Shown here piece by piece: positions 11,601-19,905 of a stretch of 64,000 bases of DNA. Origin of the DNA: Rhexocercosporidium sp. MPI-PUGE-AT-0058 (Eukaryota; Ascomycota; Leotiomycetes; Helotiales); NCBI GenBank assembly GCA_020746875.1, contig JAGTJL010000025.1, forward strand, positions 62,001 through 126,000. Reading direction: 5' to 3'. Under the pieces are notes generated by a model. That model saw nothing but the letters and a program-made list of their open reading frames with translations. It was not told where the DNA came from and ran no database searches. Position numbers and translations under genes: made by a program. Numbering within the stretch: the first letter of the stretch is position 1; each line of letters begins with the position of its first letter.

Positions 11601-11695
11601 CCAATCGAATTCCTGGGATTCGGCCATTGAGTCTCATCTCGCCTAAAAATCCTTTTGATTCCTTCGATTCTGTTCATCTGGACTGAGGCCACCAA
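8654..11695 (-). CDS. trypsin-like serine protease domain fused to an F-box protein (1013 aa)
   Basis: A single intronless frame. The first half is a chymotrypsin-fold-like protease with its apparent triad in order: His200 in QLTAGHAF, Asp299 in QPDYALVKL and Ser390 in DGDCGSGVV, followed by GHLYGHIIAGTAGTGRAYIVP, typical of a large fungal GDCGS protease-like family. An acidic Asp/Glu/Ser insert (about 206-270) separates His from Asp. A Ser/Thr-rich and basic linker (about 480-570) leads to an F-box at about 583-640 (LPTEYRERIIAFLSVPDILR...VSKRWYEF), and a long C-terminal region with no domain I recognise follows. F-boxes recruit targets to SCF ubiquitin ligases, so the fusion suggests proteolysis linked to ubiquitin tagging; that is inference. 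Met1 and Met7 are both possible starts. Catalytic activity is untested, and many relatives of this family may be inactive. Confidence 0.85.
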   Translation of the reverse strand: MVASVQMNRIEGIKRIFRRDETQWPNPRNSIGERIAVFRGGKYTCWEAIGPAREVWTRLSKAIKEHIPNTKDKERLSMMFYMIGKTEETAAPYVLICGQATARKLVRDAIRASKVLDDYPGIGLGDKSKPPDLLAQDDIEWSFPLDSNAPKETSVLTAPLDNPFGRRLFIPMQDSEFLRPATAGPIIYVNGDVYQLTAGHAFLDFGNFSPSGSGPSDDDEIDFDGQSDSEEDGSSEDLTAVEQDNHLSPVSTAQASLDSGVDLSTSNDHSHEKRFSVPRNLVSLGNLAHCSDMSNNQPDYALVKLDKPFSHDSNKIPCNAHSNQRFLKVDRPAEGGPRDVKVITMTASFGFMTGRLCATASYVRFPYQRSLQELYPVHLEGKLADGDCGSGVVDQNTGHLYGHIIAGTAGTGRAYIVPVEPIFRDIQRILGGEVTLVPPEKIWEGTPEERYKRNREHEPVKVIEFASPKFFSNLDLKVPVKQDENKVDISESSNSAVTSSSTTSSGLPQPGKQRKRGTQKVRRPAQQQNSLSRLTPRNLVARSRPAKSILELEISDKSKKQGREQGSAGEIKFSNNLPFEENFFALPTEYRERIIAFLSVPDILRLRRVSKRWYEFISIHETPISRIFLTNNPLPSFADSLYKLPIHPSPSQLNLNYICGIWYRLAVTSTLSKLMIEWIAEDLFLLKEYDQQLEFLPHKARMERRLTPLLFTIFHFFETYRQLHLKHLLENDHQLLPEGCTINAVERQIMKMYDDDTLLQVHQIFPLLVRYLDFTLRPPSFYGRMERSFRGYVRNPPPENVLLGIFCIGGLGGVVRFCEIESYDARIASIDDWYKDVSRQRAGFGFQPRRWQVQLRRKRPKQTFSIVGRTVGSTTSAFESLQDINAPGDNHDDSSGTRLDQTSADDSNFVSRRPMPSLSAEDAQLLIPDLPHLSQIWLPTATFLLVEERKVVERPQDIKKNAQILMELIHAEFTTADKLFYGRDKSDMTDNISLGWGDLLDDPSRRVSEGRPC

Positions 11696-12477
11696 ATGTC
11701 AAAGGAAACGGAGGGCCCACGGCGAAATAGTTGAAAGTGGTGGGTAGAGTTCAAGTCAGGGATCGGCTGGAGGAAGAACGACTTGTGCCAGATTAAAAAA
11801 GCAAGGACAGAAAGTCAACTACTGCGGTACAAGCCTCCATGGAAAGTACTGTGTGGACCTTTCGGGCTACGTGTATGTGCTGCTATGTAAGATTGCGGAT
11901 AGTTCTTCGGTGTGGAAGTTAGTAGATAGGCCCGAATAGTCTGCCTTGTGTCGTTTATGCGACTCAGTTTGCCTTGTCGGTACAAAGCAACGCACTTTCG
12001 AGAATGGAGAACAGTGCTGGATTCATTGAACCCGCTGGTCTTTGTTCCCGAGGTGTGATTCGAATAAGTCGACCGGAAGTAACGGTTTCTGCAGCATTTC
12101 TCTCAATTTATTCCTTGTTGACAGCACAAGAAAGAGGTGCATGGTGGCAAACCCGGCAGGGGCATCAAGCCACCTGACATGGGGGAGCCGAAACCTGACG
12201 AATTCCGTTGTGGTCGGTTTCGTGGCGGTCAGGGCAACAATTCTAATTGAATACGATTGGACTTCGTAGGTTGAGCATTATGCACAATCTCGCCGAGAGG
12301 TAACGCCGAGGTTGAGCATTGTGCACAATCTCGCCGTGAGGTAACGCCGAGGGGAGGGGATGAGGCTGATGATAAGTCGAGAATGCGCAGCATCATTTTG
12401 ATTACCTTTACTGAGATCATTTCCCCGTTCTCGCTCAATCAATTGGCAGCATCACGAAGTGCAAACTCGCTTTCATC
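11696..12477. promoter_or_regulatory. divergent intergenic region with a tandem repeat
   Basis: A 782-bp gap between two divergently transcribed genes (8654-11695 minus and 12478-13578 plus), so it should hold both promoters. Its only structured feature is the 41-bp tandem repeat at 12269-12350. No TATA box was assigned with confidence. Confidence 0.5.
12269..12350. repeat. two tandem 41-bp units containing a 12-bp palindrome
   Basis: Units 12269-12309 and 12310-12350 match at 39 of 41 positions. The second unit contains ATTGTGCACAAT, a perfect palindrome; the first has one change in it. It lies 130-210 bp upstream of the ATG at 12478, so it could be a duplicated regulatory-protein site. Confidence 0.75.
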
Positions 12478-13578
12478 ATGTCATCACTTGACAGCAGTCT
12501 GAGTTTAGATCTTCCTCTTACGCTCAAACTCGTTGTCGTTGAATATCTTTGGGGGAGGCAGCCTTCCCAATTCACATTTCCAGGAGGAAAGGCAAACCTT
12601 GAAGCATATTTCCAACCCTACTTTAAATATTACGCCCAGCAATGCACACTCATAGGACGCCACGCAAAGGGAAAGTATTCCTCGGTCGAAACACACAACA
12701 ATATAATGCACATAGCACAGCTGCTACGCGCAGATCTGCCTCGAGAAACTGCACGAAAACATATGTCAGACTTTCTAATTTGTGAAGACGGAAAACAACA
12801 TGACAATTCGATCAATCTCGCAGCCCGTCTTCTTTCAATGGTTAGAGTTGGTGACGTGCCCCATGAACTTGGAGGAAGACATATCGAGTGGCAGCATGGA
12901 GCTTTTCGAGAATTTATACACAGGCTTTTCGCGCCCACCCCAGGCCGTAGCCATGATCGTCTCAAACTTGAGAGATCTTTCAAGGCGTTAAACGTAAAAA
13001 GAATTGCAGGGATCGAAATTTGGTGGACAGACAACCTTGCTGACCACCTGCGGATGATGGATGATGACAATGCTGTCTTCATCTTCCACCATGCTTCGTT
13101 TCTGGAGTATCAATTACACAAGTGAGTTCATTTTGCCCAAACAAGTAATGCTGAGCCTTATATTGACGACGTCAGCACATTGTATCCTCCTCATTTCATC
13201 GAGGAAACGCTGAGGACGATTTCCCTTCTCTTTCCGCGGAGCGATCCAGCAACCAGGAAATGGTTCCAGAAAGCAGCTGCAAGGTCCACGCACCCTCTCG
13301 ATATGCGACTTGTTGGGATTGGGAACTTGAATACTGAGAAACGACAACTCGAAAATTTTACCTACTGGCACGACCGATTGGTAATTCTAAAGGAGGTATA
13401 CGACGACGCCCGTCCAAACACATTGTCGCAATTTTGGTGGGATAATCGCAACGGACCCCAATGGTATGGATTCTGGGTCGCTCTCTGGGTAATGATATTG
13501 ACGATCTTGACTATATTCATTGGATTTGTACAATGCGTTGAGGGAGGTTTGCAAGTTTACAAAGCTTTCAAAACGTGA
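12478..13578 (+). CDS. fungal conserved protein with C-terminal membrane anchor (348 aa)
   Basis: Two exons, 12478-13121 and 13176-13578, separated by a 54-bp intron (GTGAGT...GTCAG) that removes the only in-frame TGA. The N-terminal 280 residues are soluble and contain no enzyme motif I recognise. The C terminus reads WWDNRNGPQWYGFWVALWVM and continues into a single hydrophobic helix ending VQCVEGGLQVYKAF. That ending (WW-N-R-x6-W-FW...VQ-EG-LQVYK) is common to a large fungal family of uncharacterised proteins. It probably sits on a membrane with the bulk in the cytosol. Intron removal is preferred over a nonsense mutation because the splice sites are good and the reading frame continues. 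Confidence 0.75.
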
Positions 13579-13883
13579 AAATTTAACTAGCAGAACTTCG
13601 GATCGGAACGGGATTAAGTAAGAGCGACTTCTGGTGCTTATTAAGAGTAAGACTGATGTATGGGTGCCAGCCCTGTCCAGGAAGGCGATGCAAATTCACC
13701 ATCGAAGCCCGACGCAACCCCCGAGATACATAACCTACACTAACCTCCGCAATCCCAAAGATCATCAAAAGCACATCCGCTTCGGCCCTTTAATGTCAAC
13801 CTTCTTTTCCCCCCAACCGCTGCACAAATTGCAAGAAAGACTTTACCGCCGTAGCGAAACCACCAGCTTGTCCTGTTTCGAGT

Positions 13884-15138
13884 ATGCTCGACACACTTCC
13901 TCTCGATGTATTGGGGCTGATTATTGACCATGTGAGTCCCAAAGCATAGGCAGCGAGAATTTAGGATTCTCTAGAAATTGGAGTCTAACACGGCGCAGTT
14001 CACGTTCGCCTACTGTGAGTGGGTATACCTAAAGAGCTATCGTGTGTATATATCAAATTAAGAGAGTTGGAACCCGGCCTCATTGGCCTGTGGTATTCTT
14101 TTGCGTTCTAGCTTCATAGCTATTTCTCCTACGGTGTCGCTGCATTCGGCAGATTGACTCGGAGGATGAGGTCGAAGATGGCGACGATGGCGATGACAGC
14201 CACGATGATCATGGAGATGAGCGAGACGAAGAACTTGACGGGTCTACTGTGAGATCAGAACAGAGAAAGAAGCTTCGTAAGCCCTTTCTTGAAGAGCTTG
14301 AGTCCTGTGTTGTTCCATTCTTGGACAGGTTAAAGGGAGATAGCCTTCGATATTTTGGGTAAGGCGCCCTATAATTTTACTTCTTGAAGTGGTAATGACT
14401 TATTATGCAGGTGGAAGTTGGGTACCTACCTGCATACCTGCCATGGTCATTCGCTATCTCTCCGAACACCAGCGCCACATCGAGTCGGTAACCTTCATTC
14501 CCGATCCCTTGTGCTTTCCACAACAAATTTCATTTGACTTATTGCTACTTCCGATCCTTCGACGTTTGTATTGGATTGGAGCAACTGGTTACGAGGAAAT
14601 GAAAGTCTTGGGAAAGTTGCTTCTTTCGCACGCGAATCATCTGGAAGAGTTGGGATTGGATTCCCCCGATTGGGACAACACAGAGCAGTTCTTTACCCCC
14701 CCGGGCAACAACTTCGCCCGTTATTGTTTGGAAGTTCCCTTAGATGAGGCGAAGATAGTCTTTCCGGCTCTGAAGATCGCATCTCTTTCTGCCGTATCGT
14801 TCTTGAGAGCGAAAGTGGAGTTAGCACAAGCTCTCAATATTGGCCAGCTCCGGACCTTGAAGCTGCGTGATTGTCGAGGCACGAACGATCTGCTGGCAGA
14901 CTCTCCAGAAGCACTCCAACTCACTTCATTCGAGTTAACTAAGTCTGGTCGGTACCTGGATGACTGGGAACTCATGCCTCTGGTTCGAATTTTGAAATCT
15001 TTCCAGAGTTTGGAACAGCTATCCTTACTCTGTGATGGAAGGAGGGACCCTCTGATTGAAGACTACTGGCGCTCGATTCTTCATCACCGCTCGACATTAA
15101 AACAATTCGTCCATCACCAACGAAAGGTTAAACTGTAG
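13884..15138 (+). CDS. F-box/LRR-like protein, multi-exon model approximate
   Basis: The start MLDTLPLDVLGLIIDH (13884-13931) is F-box-like and is followed by a GTGAGT donor at 13932. An acidic stretch (about 14154-14230, EDEVEDGDDGDDSHDD) leads to VVPFLDRLKGDSLRYFG. A 59-bp intron (14359-14417) then joins in frame to WVPTCIPAMVIRYLSEHQ. The rest has leucine-rich spacing (LEELGLDSPDW, LRTLKLRDCRG, LEQLSLLCDG), as in many fungal F-box proteins that present substrates to SCF ligases. Exons between 13932 and 14153 are uncertain. The stop at 15136 may be an unrecognised donor region, because a coding-like ORF continues at 15304-15540. Confidence 0.6.
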
Positions 15139-15303
15139 CCATAATATACCAGCACAACCTCGCACAATGGTACGTCGAGATTATGGATCTGGCGCTAAAC
15201 ACTTCTCTTTACTGCAAAGGCTTCTGCTGCTCACCTAAGGATATGGTACAGTTTCACCTAACTTCAGAATGATTGCATCTCAGCTAATGCCAGTAAGGCT
15301 GCA

Positions 15304-15540
15304 GTGTTAGCCACAATCCGACCTCAGCCTCGGTGGCAACTTCTTCATATTAGAAGTCCAGGGCTGAAAACAGAGAGGCCAGCCCAACTTTCGCCCGCCA
15401 CCAACCGGCCAGTTGAGGAATTGGATGTCGACCTTAAAGAGGAAGATGAGTCCCTTTCCGAACTTGACTTGGGCAGCATCATTGATCCAGACTTCGTGTT
15501 CCGAGACCTAGACTGTGACTACGTTTGGCAAGCTCGTTAG
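15304..15540 (+). other. possible 3' exon of the F-box gene or its decayed tail
   Basis: A 78-codon open stretch (PRWQLLHIR, then an acidic LDVDLKEEDESLSELDLG and DCDYVWQAR) with coding-like composition on the same strand as the F-box gene, 165 bp after its apparent stop. It has no convincing own start. It could be the true C terminus joined by an intron, or a remnant. Confidence 0.35.
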
Positions 15541-16610
15541 CGAATTCAGACTTGCAGAATAGCTAATTTTGCCATTTGTATCGACCCTTGTGAGAGAAGT
15601 CACCATATGCTAGGACCTGAAGACCTAGGAGTCCTGTTAGTCCGAATACCCATTGTGCAAAGCTCAGAATGTCCGGCGGTGCTGATGGCATTGCTGCCAG
15701 TGCTTTTTGGCCACTGGGGGTGAGGCCACGCTCAACCTGGACCTGACGTTTCGGGAAGTCACAAACAGAGATTGGAGGGTATGAGAGTTAATTAGTGGCT
15801 ACTCTGAGATGTTGGAAGCTTGTCCAGAGGATACAATTTTGCATGAGTATTAAGTCTATGTAATTGTCTTCAGTGAACGGAGATGTACCTTCTTGACCGC
15901 TCAGCTTGATAGCAGTCATGTGTGGCCTTCTTGTGAATACCACGCAAAGGTTGATAGGTAAGTTAAGCACGAGATTCCGTAAATTCCGAAGGTCCTGGCC
16001 CTTATGCTCCCTCTTATATACAAGTACAACCCTTCAATTCTTGCCAGTCCCAACCGAAACTCCCTCATTGATAGCAGGCTTAGTATCTGTATAATTTGGG
16101 ATATCCCCAATGATATCATCCGAGTCTTCCAACACTTTAGCCCCCCAATTTGGACTCCAACGCCATTTGGTTGTGGCACCAAAATTAAGGCTGCCCTAAT
16201 AGTGGAATTGGAATTTGTGAGGCACGATGATTCACCTGATGAAGGGACACTTGTTATGGCAATATTGATCAGCCCCCTTACAAAAATGGAAATGCAGAAA
16301 TGATTGGCCTTGTTGTCGTCCCATACTTGAGTTGGGAGCGTGCAAACCTAGTTGAGGAAAAGAGCAAGATTACCCTCGTGATATACAAGCTCTATATAAC
16401 AATGTACAAGGAGACGCAAAGCGGGAAACACAAAACACGCTTATTATAACACACTACTGTAGCTTGCGGATCTCTTCCTCTGAGGTGCTTGCGATCAGCA
16501 TGAGTGGTAGCATGGTAAAGGGCCTGAGGAATACGATTCGAACAGCTCACCCGTCGACTGGCTGAACATGTTGCTTGATAAGATAACCCCAATCGTAGAT
16601 TCCTCGAGGA
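15541..16610. other. intergenic region, no supported gene
   Basis: Short overlapping ORFs only (for example 16004-16303 plus and 15916-16182 minus), without recognisable motifs. Composition is host-like up to about 16610, where it changes abruptly to AT-rich RIP-type DNA. Confidence 0.45.
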
Positions 16611-17990
16611 GTGATTATATAACTTATGTAAAACAATTAGATAAGACCTGCGGTCTAGAATTGGCGTAAGAGTAAGCTAGTACGTAGTAAGACTAAGAGG
16701 AAGATTATACGTAAAAGAAAAAGAAGAAGAAAGTAATAAGCTTTTAGATTTCGGCGTTTAAATTTTTACTTAAATTATAAGAGACGACGACAGATTATAA
16801 TAAAAGACTACAAGAGAGATTATAAAAGAGCCTACGCGGGGAGATTACGAAGGGAGACTACGAATAGAGATTACGAAATATAAAAGAGAAGTATTTAGAA
16901 AAGCAAATGAAGAAAAGAAAGAAAAACAAAAGAGTAAAAAAATATATAAGGCATATATAATAATAAAGTGTTTATTTTAAAGTTTTATATTTACTTTTTT
17001 AAAAAGATTAATATTAAAATTAACTGTTAGTTTATCTTTTATATATACTTCGCTTTACGAAATATGACTTTTAGTAAAGAAATCTAATAGTCGGTTTCCT
17101 TGTGTGAAGCTGCGGGCTCTCGCTTACAGTCGGTGAAAGCGAGTGTCGTAAGAAAGCAAGTATTACGTATAAATTGCTTATCTTATTAAAATTTAGCAAG
17201 CTAATTCCGCAGGCTAAATACTATACTTAAGGCAAGTACTTTGGCAAAATAATGTCGATTATGTTATAATTGAAGCGCCACTGGTTTCAGGCGGACGAAG
17301 ATCGTAATAAGAAATAATGAAAGATAAGAGAAAATAGCTAACTCAGAATTAATATGCGGAATATTAATTAAGTAAATATTTTCCAGGACGGAATGACTAA
17401 GTAGGTAGTGTTAGCGGCGCAGCAAGCTTTTACTATCTATCGATTAAAGGCGTTTTTCCAGGTACGCAAGGGGGTGGTAGAAGATTGGTCTCGCCTACTG
17501 CCTTTACCTTTCGAGGAAATTTATGGAGAAATTTCTAGAAATCCAGATACTTCGTAATTGATGGAAAGAATAACCTTGCTGTTGATAAGGGAGGGCGAGA
17601 CCAACCACTCACCTCCTACCCTCTTACGTACAGTCGTCCCCCCCGTCCCAACGTTCTTCGGTAGAGACCTTTTTCTTAGCTGCTTTTACGGTGGCAAAGT
17701 TACTTCCTCGCACGGTTACTCTGTCAATATACTAAATCGACTTCCGTACGTTCCTTATCTAATTATAAGGCAGCTTGAAATCTGTCCCTTTTGCGTTTAA
17801 GTAATAGGCAAAAGGTCTTCACCGAATAACGGTAGGAACGGGGGGCTATTAATTGCAAAGTATTAAACTAAACGTTAGTTCTTAGTTATTAAGAAATCTC
17901 TGAAATTTTAACTCTTTAAAATATTAATAATTAAATCTTTAATAAAGTATTATAAAGCCGTCTCCGGCGAAATTAATTTTTTTGGTTTAA
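16611..17990. mobile_element. AT-rich transposon relic next to a RIP-mutated LTR
   Basis: Mostly stops in all frames. It adjoins the inward end of the LTR at 17991-18250 and may be the decayed 5' internal part of that minus-strand element. A less mutated patch on the plus strand at about 17390-17560 reads coding-like (VEDWSRLLPLPFEEIYGEIS) with one TAG, which does not fit gypsy gag orientation, so a second element may be nested here. No family assigned. Confidence 0.5.
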
Positions 17991-18250
17991 TATAACGATA
18001 TTAATTAAACGATTAATATAAGAAGTATATAATAATACTTTAGCTAAGGTTATTAAGAGTTAATAAGTTTAATATAAAAAAAATAAAAAAATAAAAAGGA
18101 AAAAAGAAAGAAGAAGAAGAACGTGTACTCATCTATATAATCGCCTCTAAAACTTCTCCGGCACTAGTCCGACTCTGCATGACCTAGTTACCACTGAACC
18201 CTTAGATTCCCTGACTCGCTGAGAAACTCCTCAGTACACCTATCGTCACA
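17991..18250 (-). repeat. second, RIP-mutated LTR of the first gypsy family (inverted)
   Basis: Read on the minus strand it starts TGTGACGATAGGTGTACTGA and ends near CGTTATA. It aligns along its length with 5471-5728, sharing TTCTCAGCGAGTCAGGGAAT. Its inner half differs mainly by C-to-T (for example CTCTCGATAGCCTCAG becomes CTCTTAATAACCTTAG). The five flanking bases differ (TTTAA inside, CTAGT outside), so it is not an intact solo LTR. It is more likely the 5' LTR of a truncated minus-strand copy. Confidence 0.75.
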
Positions 18251-18960
18251 CTAGTCCATGTTACTCTTCCGTCGCCACTATCGCCGCCACCGCCAGCAGA
18301 AAGGCCACCCACAACACCAAAACCACAGAGGTCGCGTCCCGAAGGGGCGTCCCCCCGGGCAAAACGCGTAATACCAACACCACCACCCATCTGAATTCAA
18401 ATGATAGCAGATACGCGTTAAAGATCATGCCATGGACGTTGAGACCATCTAGTGATGCGGTGACGGGATAGCACGAGCGATCTTGATGACCAGCACGTAG
18501 ATGGTGTGATGGGAATGACAGGAGTGAAGTGGTGAAGTGGTGGTGCTAGTCAAGCCTTCTCCAACCTTGGAAACAAGGTGATAAGGTAGGTTGGAAAAGG
18601 GGGGCGTGTTTAAGTTACTTACTGTGATGAATGAATTGATTGATCTAAATGAGAGAAGAGAAGAAGAAGAAGAAGAAGAAGAAGAAGAAGAAGAAGAAGA
18701 AGAAGAGAATAGGATGATTGGAAAAAGATCTAGAACTCTACGATGTGGTTGTTGCTTGAGGAAGAAGAGGAAAAGAATAAGGCGACGGGAGCTCCGACCG
18801 CACCTAAGGTTGAACAAGGTCAACAAGGCAAAGGTTGGCGCTACCCTAAACTGAATTAACGCCAACATTTCTCTCCCTCTCCCTCTCCCTCCCAAGAAGG
18901 TTTAGGTAGCTAATTATTGGGGCTTATCGGAGCCAGATTGAGAAGTAAGAAAACTCCTGT
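18251..18960. other. host-like intergenic DNA with microsatellites
   Basis: No supported gene. It contains a (GAA)n run and, near 18871-18893, a short CTCCCT repeat. The longest ORF (18449-18895 minus) is a poly-Ser artefact of the GAA run. Confidence 0.55.
18658..18706. repeat. (GAA)n microsatellite, about 16 units
   Basis: Nearly pure GAA/AAG run of about 49 bp. Confidence 0.95.
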
Positions 18961-19022
18961 ATTTACTGCAATGACCACAGTGGACTCTTGATTGCTTCCT
19001 CTATGCTTCTTAAACTTGGAGG

Positions 19023-19552
19023 CAGCGTAAAAAATGATTTGATTTGATTAATGGCTATTAATCATATTCAAATCAAGTAAAATCTTGATTAATCAAAATC
19101 AAATCAAATCAAATCAAATCAATCTAGAGAGCCTCGCTTAACTTAAACAGAGTAAGAAACATACTTTATTTAATTTTATAATACTTAATTAGTAATAAAT
19201 ATTAGATTAGTAAGCTTTACAAATAACTGAGTAATAGTGTAGTCTATTTTAAGATCAAAAATCAAAAGGGTTTATTAACAAAAAGCTTATTTATACGTAA
19301 GTGTTTTGTATTTGTCAGCAAATTCCAAATATTAATTTAAAAAAATTCTTTATTAAATAAGTTGAATAGTTAGTTTATTAATTAATTAATGCTCTATTTA
19401 TTAAAACACTCGCTTATTTGATCTACTCTTATATTATATATAAATATTTAAAGAAAAAAGTCATTAATTAAATTAATCTAGATTAATTATTCAAAATCAA
19501 ATCAAATTAATCAAACATTAATTGATTTATATGATTATTTTTGCTCACGCTG
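19023..19552. mobile_element. non-autonomous hAT-type element (530 bp) with 8-bp target duplication
   Basis: The flanks carry the identical octamer CTTGGAGG (19015-19022 and 19553-19560). The left end is CAGCGTAAAAAATGATTTG. The reverse complement of the right end is CAGCGTGAGCAAAAATAATC, so the ends form an imperfect inverted repeat starting CA. Multiple AATCAAATC-type motifs lie just inside both ends. An 8-bp duplication plus CA...TG ends is typical of hAT elements. There is no transposase ORF, and the interior is AT-rich. Confidence 0.8.
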
Positions 19553-19635
19553 CTTGGAGGACCTAAGGAAGTGCTGTCACCAGCAGATGACTTTTAGATA
19601 GCAACTATAACTTCACTGACTTCAACTATGGTATA

Positions 19636-19890
19636 TTTTACGGCTGGCGAAAGGTTAATACGGTGCAGGAGATAACTTTATATTTAAACTTAAGGCTACG
19701 CTTAAAATTAAAAAGAAAAGACAAAGAGAAAAGGAGAGCTCTTTATAAGAAGGAGCTCTAATATAAATACATAAAGGGTCTCTCTAGCCTTTCCCGATTA
19801 GGCTTAGCGCTATGGTTGCCATACCTAGGCAATGCTATGAGCGATGCCGAGCTCGCTCGGTTAGAATATAAGGCTTAAGGAATCGTGACA
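19636..19890 (-). repeat. 3' LTR of the minus-strand gypsy element
   Basis: 255 bp, direct repeat of 26096-26350. It shares GCGATGCCGAGCTCGCTCGG and GGCTACGCTTAAAATTAAAA. Differences are mainly C/T and G/A. Confidence 0.9.
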
Positions 19891-19905
19891 TTACCTCTCC
19901 CTCCC

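Noticed and set aside
13122..13175. Premature TGA in the gene at 12478
   Set aside because: A 54-bp intron with GTGAGT and CAG ends removes it and keeps frame, so a nonsense mutation is less likely.
17991..18250. Solo LTR interpretation
   Set aside because: The flanking five bases differ (TTTAA and CTAGT) and AT-rich possible internal sequence adjoins the inner end, so a truncated element fits better.
18449..18895. 148-codon minus-strand ORF rich in Ser
   Set aside because: The Ser run is the translated GAA microsatellite; no start context or domain supports a gene.
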